Assembly: GCA_046757645.1 (NCBI GenBank)
Contig: JBHHYS010000019.1
Location: 1-33,526 of the forward strand
Direction of reading: 5' to 3'
Source of the DNA: JBHHYS01 sp046757645
Lineage (GTDB): Bacteria > Acidobacteriota > Terriglobia > Acidiferrales > 2-02-FULL-67-57
DNA: 33,526 nt
The notes under the pieces were generated by a model. The model did not search any database, was not told the origin of the DNA, and saw nothing but the letters and a program-made list of their open reading frames with translations. The translations under genes and the position numbers were made by a program. Below, piece after piece: positions 1-5,771 of the stretch (its first letter is position 1; every line of letters starts with the position of its first letter).

Positions 1-15
1 CGGGCGGGGCGCCCC

Positions 16-28
16 GTCTCCCGGAATC
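16..28. repeat. 13-bp direct repeat, copy downstream of the 47-aa gene
   Basis: Identical to 338-350. It sits beside a GGGGCGCCCC palindrome at 6-15 that has no T-tract. Confidence 0.45.
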
Positions 29-60
29 CGACCGACTACGACTTGACCCGGCGAAGCAGC

Positions 61-204
61 TTACTTCTTGCGCATCGGCTTGCCGCAGCAGCAGGTGGGA
101 GGATTGTCACCTCCCTGTCCGGGTTTCGGTGCCTTGGTCACACTCACCTCGCACCCGCAAGCCGGATCGGGACACTGATAGACATCGTTCTGCTTCCACG
201 CCAT
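61..204 (-). CDS. small cysteine-rich protein, putative metal binder (47 aa)
   Basis: A 47-residue ORF read on the minus strand from an ATG at 204 to TAA at 61-63. A strong AGGAGG Shine-Dalgarno lies about 8 nt upstream. The protein has no signal peptide and begins MAWKQNDVYQCPDPACGCEV. It has six cysteines: C11, C16 and C18 near the N-terminus, and a CCC run at residues 38-40 followed by GKPM and a basic end (RKK). Two cysteine clusters separated by a Gly/Pro-rich loop suggest one metal site, as in small zinc-ribbon or metallothionein-like proteins. It is the distal gene of the MerR-controlled unit, which supports a cytoplasmic metal-sequestering or chaperone role. That role is inference and I know no characterised homologue. 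It is certainly a gene in form: RBS, length and cysteine spacing agree. Confidence 0.72.
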   Translation of the reverse strand: MAWKQNDVYQCPDPACGCEVSVTKAPKPGQGGDNPPTCCCGKPMRKK

Positions 205-337
205 GGTGTGTTGCCTCCTTTTTTTCTTATCGCTTCTCCGCTCTTCCGCTTGGAATCAAAAGCTGCAGAGCCGCTGAACTCGACAACTCCTCTCCCATCC
301 TAGACCATTCGCCTCAGCCACCCCGGGCGGGTGTTCG

Positions 338-350
338 GTCTCCCGGAATC
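338..350. repeat. 13-bp direct repeat, copy downstream of the exported peptide gene
   Basis: GTCTCCCGGAATC occurs here and identically at 16-28. On the minus strand each copy lies just after the stop codon of one of the two small cysteine-rich genes, 8 nt and 33 nt downstream. A shared processing or termination signal, or a remnant of duplication, would explain it. Function unknown. Confidence 0.5.
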
Positions 351-357
351 GCAACGG

Positions 358-510
358 CTACCGCTTCGCGCAGCAGGGTGGATACGGGCAATCCTCCGGC
401 CCCGTGCAGCAGGCTGTCGGACAGGCAGCGGGCGCGGAGCTGGCCAGCAGCAATCCGCTCCCCAGCAGCAGGAGGCCGGTCATGAGAACAGCCGCCAGAA
501 ATTTCCTCAT
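358..510 (-). CDS. small exported cysteine-rich peptide (50 aa)
   Basis: The ORF runs from ATG at 510-508 to TAG at 360-358. The start overlaps the merR stop (ATGA), and a perfect AGGAGGTGA ribosome site lies inside the end of merR, so translation is probably coupled. Residues 1-25 look like a Sec signal peptide: a basic MRK, then a hydrophobic run of Leu/Gly/Ala ending in Ala-Ser-Ser-Ala-Pro-Ala-Ala. The mature part is only about 22 residues, with six cysteines (C30, C34, C35, C41, C45, C46) in two CxxxCC groups, ending in AKR. It would act in the periplasm or outside the cell. Binding of a thiophilic metal or a disulfide-rich fold are both possible. I do not recognise the family. Confidence 0.7.
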   Translation of the reverse strand: MRKFLAAVLMTGLLLLGSGLLLASSAPAACPTACCTGPEDCPYPPCCAKR

Positions 511-950
511 CGCTTCTCACCTCCTTTCTTTTTGCGCGATGGCTGGACTTCAATGATGGGACAGATGGCGCTGGCGCTGTGAGGGAGGCGGGGGAGCCTT
601 TGCGAGCGCTTCAGTGTCTGCCGCAGTCCCCGGCGAAAGCGCCCCAAGGCGGCGATTTCGCGCTCCACCTGCTCCAATCTCCGTTGCAACAAGTCGCGTA
701 CGCAGTTGCACGGCGACCGTCCCGTGTATTTCAGCCGCAAAATTTCCTTGATTTCCTGCAGCCGGAAGCCCGCGGCTTGCGCCTGGCGGATGAAGCGCAG
801 TCGCTCCAGCGTTTCGGAGGAGTACAAGCGATAGTGGGCAGCGGAGCGGCCAGCCGGGGGCAGCAGCCCCAGGCGCTCGTAGTAGCGCACCGTCTGCACA
901 TTCACCCCGGCGGCTCGGGCCAGCCGGCCAATGAAGGTCAGGTCGCGCAT
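507..950 (-). CDS. MerR-family metal-responsive transcriptional regulator
   Basis: A 147-residue protein. The N-terminal winged helix-turn-helix covers roughly residues 3-70 and contains the typical VQTVRYYERLGLLPP and YRLYS signatures. A long dimerisation helix and a short C-terminal metal loop follow. The possible ligands are C81 and C83 (SPCNC, at the position of the first MerR cysteine) and C130 in ICPII (like the last MerR cysteine). The middle cysteine of mercury-type MerR is absent, so metal specificity cannot be read off. I chose the ATG at 950 over the upstream TTG at 977, because the TTG lies inside the operator. The ATG is 7 nt from the -10 box, so the mRNA is probably leaderless. 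The gene leads into two small cysteine-rich genes and is probably autoregulated. Confidence 0.9.
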   Translation of the reverse strand: MRDLTFIGRLARAAGVNVQTVRYYERLGLLPPAGRSAAHYRLYSSETLERLRFIRQAQAAGFRLQEIKEILRLKYTGRSPCNCVRDLLQRRLEQVEREIAALGRFRRGLRQTLKRSQRLPRLPHSASAICPIIEVQPSRKKKGGEKR

Positions 951-957
951 CCCCCCA

Positions 958-989
958 AGCCTAAACCCTATAGTCAACTATAGAGTCAA
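958..989 (-). promoter_or_regulatory. MerR-type promoter/operator of the cysteine-rich operon
   Basis: Read on the minus strand, a -35 TTGACT (989-984) and a -10 TAGGCT (963-958) are separated by 20 bp, the over-long spacing typical of MerR-activated promoters. Inside the spacer lies a perfect dyad, CTATAGT and ACTATAG with a 2-bp centre (968-983). Layout and spacing resemble the E. coli zntA promoter controlled by ZntR. The -10 box is followed by the merR ATG after only 7 nt. Confidence 0.85.
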
Positions 990-1015
990 GAACTTTTTGG
1001 GGCTGGGCCTTGCAT

Positions 1016-1045
1016 TTGACCCTGACCGCCCGCTCCCACCACAAT
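1016..1045 (+). promoter_or_regulatory. possible promoter of dtd and the permease pair
   Basis: TTGACC at 1016-1021 and CACAAT at 1040-1045 with an 18-bp spacer, 32 nt before the dtd start. It diverges from the MerR promoter about 30 bp away. Sequence match only. Confidence 0.35.
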
Positions 1046-1077
1046 GAAGTTGAAGGCCTGAGCCGAGGAGGGTGCAG

Positions 1078-1530
1078 ATGCGGGCGGTAGTACAACGGGT
1101 GTCCGAGGCGCGGGTACGGGTCAACGGCGAAGTAGCCGGGGCGATTGGCACCGGGCTGGTGGTGCTGCTCGGCGTGGCCAAGACCGACGACGAAACGGCG
1201 GCCGGGCAGTTGGCCGAGAAGGTCATCGGCCTGCGCCTGTTCGGTGACGAGCAGGGGCGGATGAACCGCTCGCTGGCCGAGGTGGGCGGGGCGGTGCTGG
1301 CGGTCTCGCAGTTCACCCTCTACGGGGACTGCCGCAAGGGCCGCCGACCCAGCTTCGATCGGGCTGCCCCGGCCGAGCTGGCCCGGGTGCTCTACAACGC
1401 TTTTGTCGCCGCGCTGCGTCGCCACGGGGCCCGCGTGGAAACCGGCGTCTTTCAGGCGATGATGGAGGTCGAGCTGGTGAACGCCGGCCCGGTGACGTTG
1501 CTGGTGGACACCGACCGGACTTTCTATTAG
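1078..1530 (+). CDS. dtd: D-aminoacyl-tRNA deacylase (DTD)
   Basis: A 150-residue protein, the usual length for the family. DTD hydrolyses D-amino acids (and misacylated glycine) from tRNA, protecting translation in the cytoplasm. Both family signatures are present: SQFTLYGD with S77-Q78, and NAGPVT at 135-140, which carries the Gly-cis-Pro that enforces chirality. KGRRPSF follows the first motif as in other members. I chose the ATG at 1078, which has AGGAGG about 6 nt upstream, over an in-frame GTG at 1072. The permease gene begins 12 nt after the stop, so the two are probably cotranscribed, though no functional link is evident. Confidence 0.96.
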   Translation: MRAVVQRVSEARVRVNGEVAGAIGTGLVVLLGVAKTDDETAAGQLAEKVIGLRLFGDEQGRMNRSLAEVGGAVLAVSQFTLYGDCRKGRRPSFDRAAPAELARVLYNAFVAALRRHGARVETGVFQAMMEVELVNAGPVTLLVDTDRTFY

Positions 1531-1542
1531 AAACACAGCCCA

Positions 1543-2766
1543 ATGGTCAGGGCCACTGAAGCGTTTTGGCTGGCGATGGGGTCGCTGACGTCCCACAAGC
1601 TGCGCAGCGCGCTCATCCTGCTGGGGCTGGTGATCGCGGTCAGCTCGCTCATTCTGGTGATGACGCTCGTGCAGGGCGCCAACACCTACGTCCAGGACAA
1701 GATCGCCAACCTGGGCACCAACGTTTTCGAGGTCTCCAAGGTACCTCTGGTGATTACCGACTTCGAGGAGCTTGCCCAGGCGCTCAAGAATAAGGACATC
1801 ACCCGCGAGGACTGGAAGGCGGTGGCCGGCGCCTGCCCCCGCTGCCAGGCCGTGGGTGCCGTGACCCGGACCACGGGGCGCATCCGGGCGGCCAATCGCA
1901 GCCTGGCCGATATTGCGATTCGGGGCGAGAGCGCCGAGATGGCGGGCATCAGCACCGTGGACCTGGTGGCCGGCCGCTACTTTACGGAAAGCGAAGACCG
2001 GCGAGCCGCCCATGTCGTCCTGCTCGGCCACGGGGTGAGAGAAGAACTTTTCCCCGGGGTGGATCCCTTGCAGCAACTGCTGCGCATCGCCGGGGAGGAG
2101 TTTCGCGTGATCGGCGTGGCCGAGGAGATCGGCTCCATCCTTGGCCGCGAGCAGGACAATTTCGTCATCATCCCCCTGATCAGCTTTGAAAAGCTTTACG
2201 GGAGTCGCCACAGCCTGACCCTGAAGGTGCAGGCTTTTTCCGAGGCCGGCCTGCCCGCGGCGATGGACGAGGTGCGCACCGTCCTGCGGGGCCGGCGCAA
2301 CCTCCGCTACACCGACAAGGACGATTTCTACATGGCCACCGCACAAACCTACCTCGACCTCTGGAAGGACATTACCTCGGCTTTCTTTCTGGTGTTCGTA
2401 CTCATCGCCTCCATCGCCTCACTGGTCGGCGGCATCGTGATCACCAACATCATGCTGGTCTCGGTCACCGAGCGCACCAAAGAGATCGGCATCCGCCGCT
2501 CGGTGGGCGCCACCCGCCTGGATATTCTTGGCCATTTTCTGCTGGAAGCTCTGGCGATGTGCTTGACCGGGGGCCTGATCGGTGTGGCGCTGGGGTTTCT
2601 GGTGGCCATGCTCTTGCGGCAGTTCACGCCCTTCCCGGCGACCCTCAAGGTCTGGGTGGCGCTGGTCGGGTTGGTGCTCTCCTCGGGGGTCGGGCTCACT
2701 TTTGGCCTCTACCCGGCGGTGAAGGCCGCGCGGCTCGATCCTGCCGTGGCCTTGCGAGCGGAATGA
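1543..2766 (+). CDS. FtsX/MacB-type ABC transporter permease, first of a pair
   Basis: A 407-residue membrane protein with the MacB fold. It has one TM helix at about 22-43, a large periplasmic domain (about 45-270), and three TM helices near 275-303, 330-355 and 370-395. The cytoplasmic SVTERTKEIGIRRSVGATR loop is the coupling motif that contacts an ABC ATPase, and the C-terminal YPAVKAARLDPAVALR is typical. Such permeases mediate mechanotransmission, for example lipoprotein, peptide or drug efflux, rather than import. A CxxC (C98, C101) lies in the periplasmic domain and recurs in the partner. The start ATG at 1543 has no good Shine-Dalgarno. No ATPase or membrane-fusion gene is adjacent. 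Substrate unknown. Confidence 0.9.
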   Translation: MVRATEAFWLAMGSLTSHKLRSALILLGLVIAVSSLILVMTLVQGANTYVQDKIANLGTNVFEVSKVPLVITDFEELAQALKNKDITREDWKAVAGACPRCQAVGAVTRTTGRIRAANRSLADIAIRGESAEMAGISTVDLVAGRYFTESEDRRAAHVVLLGHGVREELFPGVDPLQQLLRIAGEEFRVIGVAEEIGSILGREQDNFVIIPLISFEKLYGSRHSLTLKVQAFSEAGLPAAMDEVRTVLRGRRNLRYTDKDDFYMATAQTYLDLWKDITSAFFLVFVLIASIASLVGGIVITNIMLVSVTERTKEIGIRRSVGATRLDILGHFLLEALAMCLTGGLIGVALGFLVAMLLRQFTPFPATLKVWVALVGLVLSSGVGLTFGLYPAVKAARLDPAVALRAE

Positions 2767-4016
2767 TGCGAGTGGCCTGGCAGGAAAGCTTCCGCACCGC
2801 CCTAGCCACTATCCGGGCGCACAAGTTGCGCGCCGGACTCACCGTGCTGGGCGTGGTGATCGGAGTGATGTCGGTGATCAGCGTGGCGGCCATCATCCAC
2901 GGCCTCGACCAACACATCGCCAGCAAGGTGCAGGAGATTGGCGCCAAAGTCTTCTTCGTCACCCGTATGCCTGCTTTCACCTTCGAGCAGTGGCCGGAGC
3001 ACATCCGGCGTCGCAAGCATTTCACTTACGAGGACGCCGTCGCCCTCCGCGAGCAGTGCCGCACCTGCACCATCGCCTCCCCCTTCGTCACCCGTTTCCC
3101 TTTCTTCGGCCAGCACAACCAAATTCGCTTCCGCAACGAACAAGTGGACGAGCCCTTCGTGCGGGGAGCCGAGCCCACTCTGCCGGATGTCATCCCCGCC
3201 TTCACCATCGAGGAAGGGCGGATGTTCACCGACTACGAGAACGACCACAGCGAGCAGGTGGCGGTGTTGGGCCTCGCCATCGCCGGCTCGCTCTTCGGGC
3301 GGCTCGACCCGGTGGGACAGGTAGTGCGGGTGAACGGGTTCGAGTTCCGCGTGGTGGGCGTGGCGGAAAAGCACGAAGGCTTACTCGGCGGGCCGGGGAT
3401 CGATCAGTTCGTCGTTATCCCTTACAACACCTTCCGCAAGCTCTGGCCGGAGATTGAAGAGCAAATGCTCGCCGTGGGCGTGGATGACCCCTCGCTCCTG
3501 CCCCGGGCGGAAGAGGAGGTCACGGAAATCCTCCGGCGCCGTCGGCGCGTCCCAGCCGCCGAAGAAAACGATTTTGAAATCACCACGCCTGATTTCATCA
3601 CCGAACTCTGGGAGCAACTCACCCGCGCCCTGGTCGTGCTCACCTTCGCCATCGCCTCTATCAGCCTGGTGGTAGGGGGCATCGGGGTGATGACCATCAT
3701 GTTGGTCTCGGTCACCGAGCGCACCGCCGAGATTGGCCTGCGTAAGGCTGTAGGAGCGCGTCGGCGCGACATTGCTCGCCTGTTTCTCACCGAAGCGGTC
3801 ACGCTAACCGGCATCGGGGGCGTGCTGGGCATCTTGCTCGGGGCTGCAGTCGCCTACCTGACCCGGTGGGCCTTCCCCAGCCTGCCGACCGCGCTGTCCG
3901 CCTTCTGGGTGGGAATGGGATTGGTGATGGCGGTGGGCGTGGGTCTTTTCTTCGGTGTCTATCCTGCCACGCGGGCGGCGGCGCTCGACCCGGTCGCCTG
4001 CCTGCGCTACGAGTAG
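2763..4016 (+). CDS. FtsX/MacB-type ABC transporter permease, second of a pair
   Basis: A 417-residue paralogue of the preceding protein. Its start overlaps the upstream stop by 4 bp (ATGA), with a second ATG directly after it. It has the same build: TM1 about 24-46, a periplasmic MacB-like domain, and three C-terminal TM helices with the SVTERTAEIGLRKAVGARRRD coupling loop between TM2 and TM3. It ends in YPATRAAALDPVACLRYE. C99 and C102 form a CxxC at almost the same position as in the partner. The two probably form a heterodimer. They still need an ATPase encoded elsewhere, since none is found downstream, where the strand changes. Confidence 0.9.
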   Translation: MMRVAWQESFRTALATIRAHKLRAGLTVLGVVIGVMSVISVAAIIHGLDQHIASKVQEIGAKVFFVTRMPAFTFEQWPEHIRRRKHFTYEDAVALREQCRTCTIASPFVTRFPFFGQHNQIRFRNEQVDEPFVRGAEPTLPDVIPAFTIEEGRMFTDYENDHSEQVAVLGLAIAGSLFGRLDPVGQVVRVNGFEFRVVGVAEKHEGLLGGPGIDQFVVIPYNTFRKLWPEIEEQMLAVGVDDPSLLPRAEEEVTEILRRRRRVPAAEENDFEITTPDFITELWEQLTRALVVLTFAIASISLVVGGIGVMTIMLVSVTERTAEIGLRKAVGARRRDIARLFLTEAVTLTGIGGVLGILLGAAVAYLTRWAFPSLPTALSAFWVGMGLVMAVGVGLFFGVYPATRAAALDPVACLRYE

Positions 4017-4116
4017 AGTGTAGCAAGGGAGGAAGTCGGACACGCCTCGCTCTCGCCCAAGGCCACTCTGGAGCCGACGAAGCTTCGGCCGGCAGGCCTG
4101 CCTGCGCTCCGTTTCG

Positions 4117-4689
4117 CTACGGCTGTTGCTGTTGCCGGGCCTGTTGGGCGCGAGTCGCGGGTGGCACCAAGCCGTTGAGGCGGTAGTAGACCACCAGGTT
4201 GCCGTAGTGCTCGGCGTCGTGCCGCACCGCGATTATCCACATCGCATGTCGGCTCACCATCCGGTTCCCAAAGGGGAACTTGACCACGCCCCTCAACCCC
4301 GCCTCGTCCGTCTGCTGGATGAGCTCCGCCCCGTCGGCGAAGGATTTCTTCAGCACGGCAACGATGTCTGCCTTGGTGGGATATTTCTCCCGGGTGAAGT
4401 TCCCCCCGCCAGCCTTTTCGCCTCGCGTGGCCCCCATGAAGAAGTAGTTCGCGCTGGCGACGTGCAAGAGCTGTTCGGCGAAGCTGCGCACCTCGGGCGT
4501 AGGCTTGTAGTCGTAGTTGTCCTCGGGGAAGTCTTCCGCCATGTCGATCACCTTCTTGCCGGTGTCCTGCCAGAGTCCCAGCAGCTCCTCGGCCGGCGCG
4601 CCCGCTGGCGTCGGTTCCTGCGCCAGGGCCTGCGCGGCGCCCACAGGGAACAACGCTGCCAACACAACCAGGGAAGAAATCCTGTGCAT
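4117..4689 (-). CDS. exported DinB-like (DinB/YfiT superfamily) protein
   Basis: A 190-residue protein. A signal peptide (about 1-24, ending in AQALAQ) is followed by a four-helix DinB-like domain. The family's three histidine metal ligands are visible: H76 (LLHVASAN), and H157 and H161 in an HxxxH (RHDAEH). It ends in a Gln-rich tail. DinB-like proteins bind Ni, Zn or Fe, and several act as thiol-dependent transferases, but most exported ones have no known reaction. AAGGAG stands 5 nt before the ATG. The next gene on this strand, ending 93 bp upstream of this start, is a close paralogue. The blocks AEDFPEDxY, the VRSF region and EHYGNLVVYYRLN are shared, so this is a tandem duplication. Confidence 0.88.
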   Translation of the reverse strand: MHRISSLVVLAALFPVGAAQALAQEPTPAGAPAEELLGLWQDTGKKVIDMAEDFPEDNYDYKPTPEVRSFAEQLLHVASANYFFMGATRGEKAGGGNFTREKYPTKADIVAVLKKSFADGAELIQQTDEAGLRGVVKFPFGNRMVSRHAMWIIAVRHDAEHYGNLVVYYRLNGLVPPATRAQQARQQQQP

Positions 4690-4782
4690 GTCTGCTCCTT
4701 TGACCGGGAATTGGCCCTCAGTCTACCACAGCGGACTTGCGGCGTGGCCGCGGACCCAGCCGTCAACCGACACAGCTAGCGG

Positions 4783-5346
4783 CTATTGGCTGCGGGGCCG
4801 GGAGACGGGCGGCACGAGCCGGTTGAGCCGGTAGTAGACCACCAAGTTGCCGTAATGCTCGGCGGCGTGCTCGACCCCCTGCATCCAGTAGGCGTAGCGG
4901 CTGGTGGTGTAGTCGCCGTAGGGGTTTTTCACCGCCTCCACCATCTGCGCGTCGCTCGCCTGCCCAATCAGCTCGGCTCCTTCTTCATAGGAGCTCTTGA
5001 TCAGGGCGGCCAGGTCAGCCTTGCTCTTGAAGTTCTCCATGGCGAATTCTTCCGGCTTGTATTCACGCCCCTGGGCCTGGCGGACGTAGCGGAAATTGAC
5101 CGCGGCGACGTGGCGGATGAGCTCGCCGAAGCTGCGCACCTCTTTGGTGGGCCGGAAGCCATACTTATCCTCGGGGAAATCCTCTGCCATTTCGATCAGC
5201 TTCTTGCCGATGTTGTTCCAGGTTTCGAGCCCCTCCCGGGCCTGCCCCGACGCCAGCGGAGGCGCCGGCACCGGCTGCTGACAGGCGGCCAGCCCCACCA
5301 CCAAGAAGAAAGCCAGCACGGCAACGAACAAAGAAATCCTCGGCAT
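4783..5346 (-). CDS. DinB-like lipoprotein
   Basis: 187 residues from the ATG at 5346, preceded by AAGGAG; the frame stays open further upstream only by chance. The N-terminus is a lipoprotein signal: hydrophobic residues 5-19, then the lipobox GLAAC with C22 as the acylated cysteine. The mature part is a DinB-like helical bundle with H79, H160 and H164 (HxxxH in VEHAAEHYG) as probable metal ligands. It is a tandem paralogue of the exported DinB protein at 4117-4689. The two differ in anchoring, this one lipidated and the other free in the periplasm. Function unknown; a metal-dependent envelope enzyme is inferred from the family. Confidence 0.88.
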   Translation of the reverse strand: MPRISLFVAVLAFFLVVGLAACQQPVPAPPLASGQAREGLETWNNIGKKLIEMAEDFPEDKYGFRPTKEVRSFGELIRHVAAVNFRYVRQAQGREYKPEEFAMENFKSKADLAALIKSSYEEGAELIGQASDAQMVEAVKNPYGDYTTSRYAYWMQGVEHAAEHYGNLVVYYRLNRLVPPVSRPRSQ

Positions 5347-5431
5347 GGTCGGCTCCTTAGCGGGGGATTCAGCCGGGAAGTCTACCACACCGAAGCCCAG
5401 GCGGCCCCCCGAGGCGGCCGACGGGCGGGGA

Positions 5432-5547
5432 CCCTTCGGCAAGCTCAGCGCGAGCAAGCCCCTGCCCGGCCAACTTCGTTTTCTTTCCATAGAACCGGTA
5501 GCGGCGACGAAGGCGCTTGCCCCGCCTGCCCTGAGCCTGCCGAAGGG
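5432..5547. repeat. inverted pair of a CCTTCGGCAxGCTCAG-type repeat
   Basis: The left arm 5432-5451 (CCCTTCGGCAAGCTCAG, then CGC) and the right arm 5528-5547 are inverted copies with two mismatches. The right arm lies within the loop of another hairpin (5505-5525 with 5557-5574: CGACGAAGGC pairing with GCCTTCGTCG, and GCCCCGC with GCGGGGC). The same family recurs in the biotin carboxylase gene and in the 3-prime end of the window. Confidence 0.65.
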
Positions 5548-5754
5548 AGCGGAGGCGCGGGGCAGCCTTCGTCGTCGTTTTCTTCCGTAAAGCCCAGGCC
5601 CCCCAGGGGTCCGGAAGAGGTGCTCTGCACCCGCGTGTTTCGGACAAGCTGGCGAGGAATCCTGTCCCCAATCCCTGAAGCCCTGGGACTCGGGCCCAAG
5701 CCACATTCCGCGCCGCTAGCGGTGAATGGACCGGGCACGCTGTGGATGTGTATC

Positions 5755-5763
5755 TGCTATAGT
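5755..5763 (+). promoter_or_regulatory. extended -10 element of rnr
   Basis: TGC-TATAGT forms an extended -10 without a recognisable -35. The rnr ATG follows after 8 nt, so transcription would begin at or within 1-2 nt of the start codon (leaderless mRNA). Confidence 0.5.
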
Positions 5764-5771
5764 GAGCAGCG

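Larger units (their letters stand above)
5347..5771. other. gap of 425 bp with inverted repeats between dinB-like gene and rnr
   Basis: No gene is supported here. The stretch holds CCTTCGG-type palindromic repeats (5432-5547), a strong hairpin (5505-5574) and the extended -10 box of rnr at its end. ORFs here exist on both strands only because of high GC. Confidence 0.6.

Noticed and set aside
507..977. Upstream TTG start for merR at 977
   Set aside because: It lies within the operator dyad and would precede the predicted transcription start; the ATG at 950 fits the family N-terminus.
961..2346. Minus-strand ORF of 461 codons opposite dtd and the first permease
   Set aside because: It overlaps the MerR promoter and two convincing plus-strand genes and has no recognisable domain.
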